NCBI GenBank assembly: GCA_029254025.1
Contig: JAQWYK010000034.1
Span: 62,001-126,000 of the forward strand
Origin: Crocinitomicaceae bacterium
GTDB taxonomy: Bacteria; Bacteroidota; Bacteroidia; Flavobacteriales_D; Crocinitomicaceae
Length of the DNA: 64,000 nt
Direction: 5' to 3'
Both the position numbers and the translations under genes were made by a program. Below the pieces are notes generated by a model. That model was not told the DNA's origin. It ran no database searches and was given only the letters and a program-made list of their open reading frames with translations. Below, piece by piece: positions 1-8,822 of the stretch (its first letter is position 1; every line of letters begins with the position of its first letter).

Positions 1-1208
1 ACTGCAAAATGGTAATTTTTATCCGCTCGGATTCCACGAGGAGTAAAAGAAGTTCCTGGACCAACATAAGCTACTTGTCCATCTCCTACAAGATCTCCTC
101 TTAAGTATTCAACCCCGTCGGTAGGTGCAGATGATGGAGCACTACCTTCTTTCCATACTACTAAGTAATTTTCTGCATCCGCCGAAGGCGCATAACTAGC
201 ACTCAAAGTATATGCTTTTACATTAGAAAATGTCAATGCTGAAGCTCCTGAACTTGGCTCAGTAGCTAAACCGTCGTTCCCAATCGCATATAAGTTCAAA
301 GTAAATATCGGTACGTCTGGGTCATCAGACTCAATGGACAAGACTCCTGTACGCGAACCATTACCTTGTGCATTGAATGTAATTTCATTATTAGTCTGAC
401 TAAAACCAGCTATAGCTCCAGGAACTATGTTTACTGAAAAATCTCCGCTAGAAGGACCTGTAATAGTGAAGTTGGAAACAGTTAAATTGTTTGTCCCAAT
501 GTTTTTAATAGTCAATGGTGTTGTGATCGTTGTACCAATGAAAGCAGTACTTCCATTCAAAACACTTACACCATTTACCTCAACATCAATTTTTTTGTCT
601 GGTGCCGCATATGGAAAGATATCGTTAGCATCTCTTGGAATAACTTGATAGGTTGCATTAAATTGACTATGCAAAGCAACAAGCGATTGAGGTCCGGAAG
701 GAATTGGCGTTCCAACCAAGTTAGTTCCAGAGTAAACGCGTAACTGACCAGTATTCGTCCCGTCGGTAAAGTTATAGTTCGTATTTCCAGCAAATGTACC
801 TCCAGCGTCGGGGAAAGTAATATTGTCAAACTGCACCAAACGTCCTTCAAACGTTTCACCCATATTCGCAATGGAAATTACCCAGGGAGCTACTTCTGAA
901 CCAACACCTTCATCCGTCCAGGAATTAATTGGGTCAATTTCTAAAAGTCCATTAAAATCCTTAATTACACCAGTTACAGTAACAGAGTCACCTCGTCCAA
1001 CACTGTTAATTGTCGCACCATAAACAGGCAAACCTCCCGTTGCATCTTGGATATAACGAATAGGACCGAATTCTCCTGCATTGGAAGACACTCCTTTGAT
1101 CGTTACTGTCTGCCCAACAGAAAAATTCTGTCGTGCATCATTTATGTTTGTTTGCGCGACTGCTACCGAAGCGAACGACACACTTAAAATAATTAATCCT
1201 TTTTTCAT
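1..1208 (-). CDS. Secreted multidomain protein (OB-like, choice-of-anchor D and FN3-like domains), 3' end missing
   Basis: The frame is open from ATG at 1206-1208 to the window edge (402 codons), so the C-terminus is missing. It starts with a Sec signal peptide ending near VAVAQ. An OB-fold-like region follows (about 25-120), with the pattern GQTVTIKGV and DSVTVTGVI. Next comes an Ig-like choice-of-anchor D segment (about 225-320) and then a fibronectin-III-like segment. Related Bacteroidota proteins of this build often carry an endonuclease-I or other catalytic domain and a T9SS tail beyond this point; that part cannot be seen here. It lies 21 bp downstream of the TonB receptor gene and is probably co-transcribed with it. 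The exact function is unknown. Confidence 0.75.
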   Translation of the reverse strand, partial: MKKGLIILSVSFASVAVAQTNINDARQNFSVGQTVTIKGVSSNAGEFGPIRYIQDATGGLPVYGATINSVGRGDSVTVTGVIKDFNGLLEIDPINSWTDEGVGSEVAPWVISIANMGETFEGRLVQFDNITFPDAGGTFAGNTNYNFTDGTNTGQLRVYSGTNLVGTPIPSGPQSLVALHSQFNATYQVIPRDANDIFPYAAPDKKIDVEVNGVSVLNGSTAFIGTTITTPLTIKNIGTNNLTVSNFTITGPSSGDFSVNIVPGAIAGFSQTNNEITFNAQGNGSRTGVLSIESDDPDVPIFTLNLYAIGNDGLATEPSSGASALTFSNVKAYTLSASYAPSADAENYLVVWKEGSAPSSAPTDGVEYLRGDLVGDGQVAYVGPGTSFTPRGIRADKNYHFA

Positions 1209-1229
1209 CTATCTTGTATTAAAACTAGT

Positions 1230-4001
1230 TTAAAATTCAAATCCTACGGAAAAGTTAAATCGTAGACCTTGTCCAAAAAATACGCCTGAAGAGGTTGCAT
1301 CAAATGCACTTCCATTTTGGTTATTCCGCGCATCGGAAACATACATCACATTGGTTGCATTGAACAAGTTTGCCTTAAAATTAAGGTTTGATTTATCCAT
1401 TTTGTGACGATAACCAGCACTAATGTCAATTAAACCGTAACCCGTTCCAAAAAAATTATTAAACGCGTTATGTGAATCATTGAAATTGTAATTCGTTATT
1501 CTCCAAGACTCACGACCGCCATTTCCATTAGCCACATTCAAACTGAACGGATCAAAATCACTATAGTATCGGTCGAAATAAGTATATCGAACACGCAAAT
1601 ATGCATTCTTCACAAACTCATACCTTACAGAAGCAGAGAAGGTTGTTTGTGCTGCGTCACCTACATGTACCCCGCGCGCATCAAACTCAAACTGAGTTCC
1701 AACAACATCAATTATCTCACTAGACTGCCAGGTCCAATCTCCAATAGAAATCATCCCCTCAAGAGAAACGCGTTTGTGAATTTTGTAGACTCCATCAAAC
1801 TCAATCCCAATATGCAAAGCATCCATTCCATTAACATTCGCCCGGATAAATTGAGTTGGATCCTGTGGGTCAGGAACGGCTACCCCAAATGGGAACGGCT
1901 TATTTTGCCAATACGTAAAGTAACTATTTACATTAAAACTAAATTTCTTTGAACGGTATCCGTACCCCATTTCAAAGGCATAAATGTTCTCATTTAGAAT
2001 TTCTGCAAAATATTCATTCGTATTGTTATCTATTACATTACTGAACTGAGGAGTTCTTGATAAGTACCCCAAATTCACAAAAAGATTAGAACGTTCCGTA
2101 ACGTTAAAGTTAGCTCCAGATTTAATAGTGAATCCAGGAATCCATTTGTATTCCGTTTGATTGTATTGTAATTCGGGAGAATCATTATTATAAGTTCTTC
2201 CATCCACATTAAGTGTGTCAGTAGCACCAATATAATAGATAGAATCGTTCAGGTGCAACTCCTTTTGCTTATGATAGTCAATTCCTTTATATCCATTCAC
2301 AACAGAAGATAAATTCACAAAAGCAGACCATCTTCCCTTGGAATACTCCGCTTGACCAAATCCACCGGCCCATTGAACGATTGCGTCACGGTGGTTATGG
2401 TAGGGCTGCCATCCTACTTTATCCCCTACTACTTTCATAGCGTTTGGATCATTTTGATCTTGGTTATTTACCCAATAATCACCTCCTAATAAATCACGCA
2501 ACTCAGTGTAATGTTCCCCTACATAATAGCGATAATCTAAACCTCCTGAGAAATTCCATACTTCATTCATCTTATAATCAAACTGAGTCACTCCACCTAT
2601 CCACATGTGATTATTGACGGAAGCTGTCAGCACCTGAGAGGATTTCAATAAAGTTGGATGATATGCCGGATCAGCTGTTGAATATTCCTGTCCAAATAAT
2701 AATTTCACCTGGTTCGCACGGATTATCTCGTCCCAATCAACCAAGCCTTCATCATCTCGAATAATTGCTCCAGAGTTACGCAAACGCTCTCCCCCACCTC
2801 GACCAATTGAAAGGTAAGCCATAGTTGACCAAGAAAGTCGCTCATTGACCTTCCAGAAATCCTTGAAAGTTATTTGCGGTTTATGGTAATAATTTCTGCG
2901 TTCAGAACGTGCAATACGATTACCATTTTCGTCTGTTTGATATCCCCAGTGTTGATTGTGACGAATACCAAAATCTAGATTTTGAGCCGTATCAGAAACT
3001 TCGACACCTTGATTTCTGGCAAATTCCGAATTCCAGTATTTGATTGGCTGATTAAAACTCCGCTGACCATGCTCTTGAGGAGCGCCAAATGCACTTACTG
3101 AGAGCAAATGATCACCCATTTGTTTTTGAACTTTTAGATAATAGAAGGCTCCTCGAGTGAAGAGACCATCTACCCATCCATCTCCTTCCTTATAAGAACC
3201 TGAGAATAATACTCCCCATCCATTCTTAAGCTGCCCGGATTTATATGACAATGATGTGCGTAAGAAATTTCCAGCACCGTATTCTTGATTCACTTTAATT
3301 TGGCGTTTACCTCCAGTAGGTTGGGTTATGATGTTCATTGTTCCTCCCACAGAAGGCATAGCCAATTTGGTCGCACCTAATCCACGTTGTACCTGTATCT
3401 GATTCGTAATTTGATCCAATCCGAACCAATTACTCCAATATACCCATCCATTTTCCATGTCATTTACAGGAACACCATCAATCATCACACCGACATTTCG
3501 TTGGTTAAATCCTCGAATGGTAATACGCGCGTCTCCATCACCTCCACCTTGTTGCGTAGCATGCACACCGGGAGTAGAATTTAATAACATCGGTAACTCT
3601 TGCGACCCCAGCTGCTCATTAATATCTTGAGCAGTCAAACGACTCACGGCAACAGGCGTCTTTCGGTCTATCGCCAGCTGGCCAACTACCTCTACCTCTT
3701 CCATCTCTTGGGTATTTCCAAGTGAAAAATCTAGATTGACAGACGGCTGTTCTATCGTTACATACATTATAAGCGTGTCGTATAGCATCATCGATACACG
3801 CACTTTATAATCTCCATACGGAAGACCACTAATTGTATATGAACCATCAAAATCAGCCTTTGCTCTATATTCATCAGAAATGTATATATAAGCTCCGATT
3901 ACCGCTTCTCCGGTTGAATGGTCTTTTACAATACCCGTTAAATTTCCCTTTTGACCTATTGTCAAAAGAGGAAGAAATAGTAAAATGAATAGGAATCTCA
4001 T
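1230..4001 (-). CDS. TonB-dependent outer-membrane receptor with carboxypeptidase-regulatory-like N-domain
   Basis: A 923-residue protein with a signal peptide (1-16). A CarboxypepD_reg-like beta-sandwich follows (about 19-95, GIVKDHSTGEAVIGA). The plug domain lies at about 115-225, with TIRGFNQRNVGVMIDGVPV and GGTMNIIT. A 22-strand-type barrel ends in a terminal aromatic residue (SVGFEF), the usual outer-membrane insertion signal. Such receptors take up ligands with energy from TonB/ExbBD. No SusD partner is adjacent, so a polysaccharide-utilisation role is not supported. The substrate may relate to the neighbouring lamin-tail and choice-of-anchor proteins. The family call is firm; the ligand is unknown. 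Confidence 0.92.
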   Translation of the reverse strand: MRFLFILLFLPLLTIGQKGNLTGIVKDHSTGEAVIGAYIYISDEYRAKADFDGSYTISGLPYGDYKVRVSMMLYDTLIMYVTIEQPSVNLDFSLGNTQEMEEVEVVGQLAIDRKTPVAVSRLTAQDINEQLGSQELPMLLNSTPGVHATQQGGGDGDARITIRGFNQRNVGVMIDGVPVNDMENGWVYWSNWFGLDQITNQIQVQRGLGATKLAMPSVGGTMNIITQPTGGKRQIKVNQEYGAGNFLRTSLSYKSGQLKNGWGVLFSGSYKEGDGWVDGLFTRGAFYYLKVQKQMGDHLLSVSAFGAPQEHGQRSFNQPIKYWNSEFARNQGVEVSDTAQNLDFGIRHNQHWGYQTDENGNRIARSERRNYYHKPQITFKDFWKVNERLSWSTMAYLSIGRGGGERLRNSGAIIRDDEGLVDWDEIIRANQVKLLFGQEYSTADPAYHPTLLKSSQVLTASVNNHMWIGGVTQFDYKMNEVWNFSGGLDYRYYVGEHYTELRDLLGGDYWVNNQDQNDPNAMKVVGDKVGWQPYHNHRDAIVQWAGGFGQAEYSKGRWSAFVNLSSVVNGYKGIDYHKQKELHLNDSIYYIGATDTLNVDGRTYNNDSPELQYNQTEYKWIPGFTIKSGANFNVTERSNLFVNLGYLSRTPQFSNVIDNNTNEYFAEILNENIYAFEMGYGYRSKKFSFNVNSYFTYWQNKPFPFGVAVPDPQDPTQFIRANVNGMDALHIGIEFDGVYKIHKRVSLEGMISIGDWTWQSSEIIDVVGTQFEFDARGVHVGDAAQTTFSASVRYEFVKNAYLRVRYTYFDRYYSDFDPFSLNVANGNGGRESWRITNYNFNDSHNAFNNFFGTGYGLIDISAGYRHKMDKSNLNFKANLFNATNVMYVSDARNNQNGSAFDATSSGVFFGQGLRFNFSVGFEF

Positions 4002-4041
4002 AAGTAGAAAAAAAGAAAAGGGAGACCTAAACCTCCCTTTT
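4001..4041 (-). terminator. Intrinsic terminator or attenuator between the lamin-tail and TonB receptor genes
   Basis: On the minus strand a 9-bp perfect stem (4033-4041 with 4016-4024, AAAAGGGAG type, 8-nt loop) is followed by a T-rich run that reaches the TonB receptor ATG at 4001. It starts 5 bp after the lamin-tail stop codon. It could end that transcript or attenuate expression of the receptor gene. Confidence 0.7.
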
Positions 4042-4046
4042 GATAA

Positions 4047-5039
4047 CTATTTTACAATAACTCTGTTTGAAGAAACAACTCCTTCTACAGATCTAATATT
4101 TACTAGATAAACGCCTTTCTTTGCTCCCAAATCAATGTTCGCTAAAGCAGCCATGTTTACATTTTTATATACCACCTGACCTAATCCGTTGTATACTACA
4201 ACCTCACGAATTCCCGATCCAGTTTTGATGGTGAATTGACCGGTTTCAGAAGGATTAGGATATATTTCAATCCCTTCAGATTCCGCTACAACCCCAGTAG
4301 ACAATGTCTCGCAGTCACATGCATGAACACCTAAAGAGGACCAATTCCCTACGTTATACCCCAAATCTGTGTCAAAAACTACAGGTGGAATAGAATCGTG
4401 CTCCAACAACGGATCAAAGAAAGAAATCAATGGATTTGTTACTCCTTTAAGCACTGTTGCTTTACGAATCAAAGAGTGGTCAGTAGTTACAACAACACCA
4501 GCTCCAACATATGGAAAATCAGTAGACCAACCATTATAATCTGTAGGTCCTACCACACCAATATCAGGATCTTCTCCAATTTTCCCAAAAATGTCAATCG
4601 CCTGAGAAGTAGCAACATTTGCAGTAGTTCCCTTTGCTAAAACAACCGCATCATTACCATTAAAATACATGGCATTCGATACGTTGTAATCTGGACAATA
4701 GAAGCCGTCTGCTATTACCTGCAATGAATCCCATACCGGCGCCTCTTGACCTGTTCCCGCTGGATCTTGCTTATCAATAACTGCCACATATGTACTGTAT
4801 GGCTGAATTGTTCCGGATAATTGAACAGCATTTGCAGCATTAGCAGATGTTGAACCGTTAGAATAGCGCACTATCATATATTGTCCTAGATTAATAGGTG
4901 CAGCTGTTGGATTGTAAATTTCCAATGCTTTGTTGTTTGACCAACCTTCTACGTACTCGGAGATAAAAAGGTCGCTGCAATCTTGTGAGATTGCAGAAGC
5001 TCCAAGAAGTAGGCTAACCGAAAGTAAAAATCGCTTCAT
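4047..5039 (-). CDS. Lamin-tail-domain secreted protein with T9SS type A sorting tail
   Basis: A 330-residue exported protein. The signal peptide is 1-18 (cleavage before QDC). An LTD (lamin-tail) Ig-like domain covers about 20-130, opening with LFISEYVEGWSNNKALEIYN and including the family pattern IYNPTAAPINLGQYMI. The C-terminal 75 residues form a T9SS type A sorting domain: IEIYPNPSETGQF, then VVVYNGLGQVV and a closing basic strand. It is therefore predicted to cross the outer membrane by T9SS and stay on the surface or be released. Lamin-tail domains in bacterial exoproteins often accompany nucleases or phosphatases, but no catalytic domain is seen here. It is the first gene of a three-gene minus-strand group with the TonB receptor. 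Confidence 0.85.
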   Translation of the reverse strand: MKRFLLSVSLLLGASAISQDCSDLFISEYVEGWSNNKALEIYNPTAAPINLGQYMIVRYSNGSTSANAANAVQLSGTIQPYSTYVAVIDKQDPAGTGQEAPVWDSLQVIADGFYCPDYNVSNAMYFNGNDAVVLAKGTTANVATSQAIDIFGKIGEDPDIGVVGPTDYNGWSTDFPYVGAGVVVTTDHSLIRKATVLKGVTNPLISFFDPLLEHDSIPPVVFDTDLGYNVGNWSSLGVHACDCETLSTGVVAESEGIEIYPNPSETGQFTIKTGSGIREVVVYNGLGQVVYKNVNMAALANIDLGAKKGVYLVNIRSVEGVVSSNRVIVK

Positions 5040-5407
5040 ATTATTTGTTTTGAGATTGTTTGCTCTGCTAGAGAACGAAAAAAAATAAGTACCCGTTTGG
5101 GGAAAGGCAGAAAAACTAAGTTTATCGTATCTTCATTTTTTTCTAGTTCTTATCTTTCTGTGGTTTCAGTAAACTGTGAACGTTTCTTCAAGGAGAACAC
5201 AAAAAGATTCATGCTACAAAATTAAGTCATTTTAGCGGAAAATATATTATTGAATTATTAACAATCGATTAGTTTTCATGAACAATTTGAATTCTAGGTG
5301 ACAAAACACACGTGTTTATTGCGGTAAATCAGCGCTTGAATACAATTCTTAAATCATCGAACGTTCCAAAGATTCAATTTCATCGTATTTTAGCATAAAA
5401 ATATGTT
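5040..5407. other. Gene-free AT-rich stretch
   Basis: About 370 bp between divergent genes. I see no convincing ORF. One CAAAATTA at 5217-5224 (minus-strand TAATTTTG) could be a -7 promoter box for the lamin-tail gene, but it would leave a long leader of about 170 nt, so this is weak. Confidence 0.4.
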
Positions 5408-5917
5408 ATGGATTTCATTGAAGGAATAGAATGGCAGCTCATCGAATCGGGAATCGTTATTCTACTATATGTGCTATTGCGAACGGTTTTTCACGCAATG
5501 ATTGACCGCGTTGGTCAATGACTCCTTTACCAAGCACCAAGAAGAAAATTAACTAAAAAAATCATTTCTATCCTTCTTTCTTTTATCAGTATTGGAGTAC
5601 TTCTATTTATCTGGGGAGTTGATCAATCTGATTTACTCTTCTTCATATCCTCTATGCTAACCATTGTAGGTGTTGCATTCTTTGCGCAGTGGTCCATCAT
5701 GTCGAACATTACTGCCACACTGATCATATTTTTCAATCATCCAGCTAAAATCGGAGATCATATCTCTATATTGGATAAAGAATATCAAATTGAAGGGACA
5801 ATATCAGATATAGGTGTATTCTTTATGCTTATTACTACTAGCGATGGACACAAAGTATCTATCCCTAGTAATCTTTTTCTTCAAAAAATGGTTCGGCACG
5901 ACTCTGGAAAGAAATAA
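5408..5917 (+). pseudogene. Small MscS-type mechanosensitive channel gene interrupted by an in-frame TGA
   Basis: Reading from ATG 5408 gives 37 codons ending ...MIDRVGQ, then TGA at 5519-5521. The same frame then stays open to TAA at 5915-5917. The joined product would be about 169 residues with two or three membrane helices. It ends in a beta-domain typical of MscS proteins: NITATLIIFFNHPAKIGD, then SIPSNLFLQKM. Both halves fit one small MscS-like protein, so a single base change (for example CGA to TGA) explains the break. A protein starting inside, at 5654, would lack the first helices. It may be a recent pseudogene or a sequencing error; recoding is unlikely. Confidence 0.75.
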
Positions 5918-5965
5918 TACCACATCCATATATCACCTCCTAAAAAACAACCGAAAGGATTTCGT

Positions 5966-5973
5966 TATATTTG
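5966..5973 (+). promoter_or_regulatory. TAnnTTTG -7 box for the family 9 glycosyltransferase gene
   Basis: TATATTTG matches the Bacteroidota -7 consensus exactly and ends 6 bp before the ATG at 5980. Transcription would start at or next to the start codon, giving a nearly leaderless mRNA. No clear TTG -33 box is visible. Confidence 0.55.
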
Positions 5974-5979
5974 CTCCCG

Positions 5980-6948
5980 ATGCGTCGATTCTTACTCATT
6001 CAAACAGCCTTTTTAGGAGATGTAATTCTCGCTACCCCTGTCTTATCAGAATTGAAACGTATATACCCTGACGCCCGCATCGATATTGTCGTTCGCAAAG
6101 GAAACGAACAGTTACTCGCCAACAATCCTCATCTACATACACTTTATATTTGGGATAAAAAAGAAGGGAAATATCGCTCATTATTCAAACTAATAAAAGC
6201 ACTTCGGAAAAATAACTACCACGAAATAATTACTCTTCAACGATACTCTAGTGCTGCATTAATAACTCTTTTCGTTCATTCAAAGAAAAAAATAGGATTT
6301 TCCACTTCGAGTTGGAGTTGGGTGTACACTATGACAGTCCCTCACTCTTTGCAAGAAGGTCAGCATGAAGTAACACGGAACTTAAGTACCATTCAACATC
6401 ATGGCGCAAAAGGATTAGCACGTCCCAAATTATTCCCAAGTAGAGAGGATTTTGAACATGTTTCCCACCTAAAAACAAAATCATATTTTTGTCTTGCACC
6501 AGCATCCGTTTGGTATACCAAACAGTTACCCAAAGTAAAATGGATAGAATTGGTCGATGAACTTTTAGGGAAAGGAAATATTTATCTACTAGGTGCACCA
6601 GGGGATGAAGAACTCTGTAAGGCGATTGCAACCAATCGAGAAGAGTGTACTGTCTTAGCAGGAAAGCTCACCTTACTTCAATCTGCTGCGCTTATGCGCG
6701 ATGCTCAAATGAACTACGTCAACGACTCTGGACCGTTGCATATCGCCTCAGCAATGAATGCTCCGGTTCGCGCATTCTTTTGCTCAACGGTTCCTCAATT
6801 TGGATTTGGACCACTTTCAGAAGACTCCAAAGTAATTGAACCCGCCTCAGCCATCCCTTGCCGACCATGTGGGAATCATGGCCATAAAGCATGTCCTCAA
6901 GGCCACTTTAAATGCGGCAATGAAATAGATATTCCTTCGTTTAGTTAA
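5980..6948 (+). CDS. Glycosyltransferase family 9 (heptosyltransferase-like)
   Basis: A 322-residue protein, with the start taken at ATG 5980 (MRRFLLIQTAFLGDVI). The upstream TTG at 5971 overlaps the promoter box. The N-terminal signature FLGDVILATPVLSELK and the C-terminal nucleotide-sugar lobe NDSGPLHIASAMNAPVRAFF are those of ADP-heptose:LPS heptosyltransferase-like GT-B enzymes (GT9). A Cys-rich tail near the end (CRPCGNHGHKAC) is common in the Bacteroidota members. It probably acts at the inner membrane in lipopolysaccharide core or surface-glycan assembly. The donor sugar cannot be told. Its 3' end overlaps the convergent porin gene by 8 bp. Confidence 0.88.
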   Translation: MRRFLLIQTAFLGDVILATPVLSELKRIYPDARIDIVVRKGNEQLLANNPHLHTLYIWDKKEGKYRSLFKLIKALRKNNYHEIITLQRYSSAALITLFVHSKKKIGFSTSSWSWVYTMTVPHSLQEGQHEVTRNLSTIQHHGAKGLARPKLFPSREDFEHVSHLKTKSYFCLAPASVWYTKQLPKVKWIELVDELLGKGNIYLLGAPGDEELCKAIATNREECTVLAGKLTLLQSAALMRDAQMNYVNDSGPLHIASAMNAPVRAFFCSTVPQFGFGPLSEDSKVIEPASAIPCRPCGNHGHKACPQGHFKCGNEIDIPSFS

Positions 6949-8683
6949 AGAAGTCCCAACTTAAGCCAACTCTTATGAAAAATGGCATAATAGGAAAGTT
7001 AGGGTCAATTCGATACGTTTCTGGATTCCAAAAATAGTCGACATTTTCTGCACGAATAAAGAATCGAAATTGTGAAATTTGAAACGCTGTAAACATATTT
7101 ACATGCATCATCGATGGGGTGATAAATACGGAAGAATTCGGATCAAGCGTTCCCGTCAAATTATTGTACGTAAAATGATTATACTCCGTATCGTATCCAA
7201 CATCTGCCCCTAATGCAAAAATCAACCGTTTCGTTTTAAACAATTTTGTTTTGTACACAAAGCGATTGCGCGTTGAAAAGTTGGGTTGAAAAGCAAAGTT
7301 GGTAGTATTGAAACGCAACGTCACCGAGGGATACAAGTGAAAACTTCCTACATGCAGCTCACCCTTCAGGCTCAATGCTCCCACTGTAATTAATCCTAAC
7401 GTATCTTGTCGCCAAATGTTATTTATGAAATAGAGTCCATTCGCAACATTCGTCCAATCCAATTGTGCTATAACTTTATTGGAATCACCATACGCTGCTT
7501 GACCACCGATATTCACTATTTGTTGTGCTTTTAATGCATTGAGCTTCCATTGGACATTGTTTCCTGCATAGAAACGCTGATGTGGAATCGGCATCCTATT
7601 CTCGAACAACAAGCGACCAGACACTTGAAATTTATCGGCTACATTGACAGAAGCATTAGTAAGGTTAGATAATTCACCCAATGCACCGAGCGTGTTTAAG
7701 AAGAACGTATTTCGCAACTGAAAATCACCTAATTTAAGCCATAGGTTGGAGTGGACAAATACCTCATTGGTGTCACGGAATCGACCTAAATTCTGATAGC
7801 GCCATAAGCGGTGGTTTAACGTTGCATCGATCTGGAAATATTTACTCGAAAAATAATATCCCCCCCCATTTTTAAAACTTGCCGTTTGATGTTGATCTCT
7901 TGTATTAAAGGTATCGATATAGATATTGTCATAATTTAGACCTAGAAAATCTTGCTCCTCATATACCCGACCTGATAATTCATAGCACGATTGAAACTTT
8001 ATCCCTTGCCCCAATACGGAGTCTCCCAGCAGACGATAATAATTTCGCCAATTGACGTCTACTTTTCTTATTTCAACCGCTCCACTAACTTGAACAGGGA
8101 TAAACTCAATTGGAAATATCGGAAGTAAACTATCGCTTTCTACACCTCGATTCTCTGCGTAATTATAAGAACCATAATAAGCATCAATGTGAGTCGCATA
8201 TCGCTTATTTTGATGAAAAAACTGAACGTTCACATCGCTTAGCGTAAAGTTACTGCTGCGTAACGCACCATTTGAAGTTACCCTATGCAAGTTGACATGA
8301 AGGTGTGTTTGAGGACGATAAAACAGATGAAATTCCGCGTTTAACGCTTGATTCCCATATGAACCAAACGCATATTGAAAGCCTAAATGAGGAAGCCCTG
8401 TAAATAGAATATTCGCTTTCCGCCGATAGTTGAGGTAAGAAAATAAGGACGGAGAACTCGCTATTTGCTTAGAAAGATTTAATTCAATTGTTTCTCCAAA
8501 GCCACCCGCTGAGCGCAAATTTTGTTGACCTACATTGATTGCATCCGTTGAATCGAGAGACACTCCACCAGCGCGGTACGATTGATTGATCGAATCCAAT
8601 TCTGGCGTATAGAGCTTAGCTTGACCATAAACGATCACGGGGAAAAAGAATACTATAAAGCGAAACCAATTTTGCACATACAA
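6941..8683 (-). CDS. Putative porin (PF14121-like outer-membrane beta-barrel)
   Basis: A 580-residue protein with a signal peptide (1-20, ending FPVIVYGQ), an extended N-terminal strand region, and many amphipathic beta-strands with aromatic girdles (for example YLNYRRKANILF and FYRPQTHLHVNLHRV). The C-terminus is FIRVGLSWDFFN, with aromatics near the end as in outer-membrane barrels. Length and pattern fit the putative porin family found in Bacteroidota. The substrate is unknown. It stands alone on the minus strand; its upstream AT-rich region holds only an imperfect -7-like TTTATTTG. It overlaps the convergent glycosyltransferase gene by 8 bp. Confidence 0.8.
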   Translation of the reverse strand: MYVQNWFRFIVFFFPVIVYGQAKLYTPELDSINQSYRAGGVSLDSTDAINVGQQNLRSAGGFGETIELNLSKQIASSPSLFSYLNYRRKANILFTGLPHLGFQYAFGSYGNQALNAEFHLFYRPQTHLHVNLHRVTSNGALRSSNFTLSDVNVQFFHQNKRYATHIDAYYGSYNYAENRGVESDSLLPIFPIEFIPVQVSGAVEIRKVDVNWRNYYRLLGDSVLGQGIKFQSCYELSGRVYEEQDFLGLNYDNIYIDTFNTRDQHQTASFKNGGGYYFSSKYFQIDATLNHRLWRYQNLGRFRDTNEVFVHSNLWLKLGDFQLRNTFFLNTLGALGELSNLTNASVNVADKFQVSGRLLFENRMPIPHQRFYAGNNVQWKLNALKAQQIVNIGGQAAYGDSNKVIAQLDWTNVANGLYFINNIWRQDTLGLITVGALSLKGELHVGSFHLYPSVTLRFNTTNFAFQPNFSTRNRFVYKTKLFKTKRLIFALGADVGYDTEYNHFTYNNLTGTLDPNSSVFITPSMMHVNMFTAFQISQFRFFIRAENVDYFWNPETYRIDPNFPIMPFFIRVGLSWDFFN

Positions 8684-8798
8684 ATAAAACTAAAATTGCG
8701 CGTTTTATTGTTGAATAACTTGAAATTTAATTCTCACAGATAAGAAGCAACTGAGGAAAACTTTACCTTTCAAATAACGATTATTCCTCCACAGTACT

Positions 8799-8806
8799 TA
8801 TATTTG
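8799..8806 (+). promoter_or_regulatory. TAnnTTTG -7 box for bioB-bioF
   Basis: TATATTTG, an exact -7 consensus, sits 16 bp before the bioB ATG, so the leader would be only about 10 nt. No obvious TTG at the -33 position. I saw no BirA-type operator. Confidence 0.6.
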
Positions 8807-8822
8807 TTTTAAATTTGATTGC

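Noticed and set aside
5519-5521. TGA read as selenocysteine
   Set aside because: No SECIS-like hairpin was noticed after it and MscS-type channels are not selenoproteins; mutation or error is simpler.
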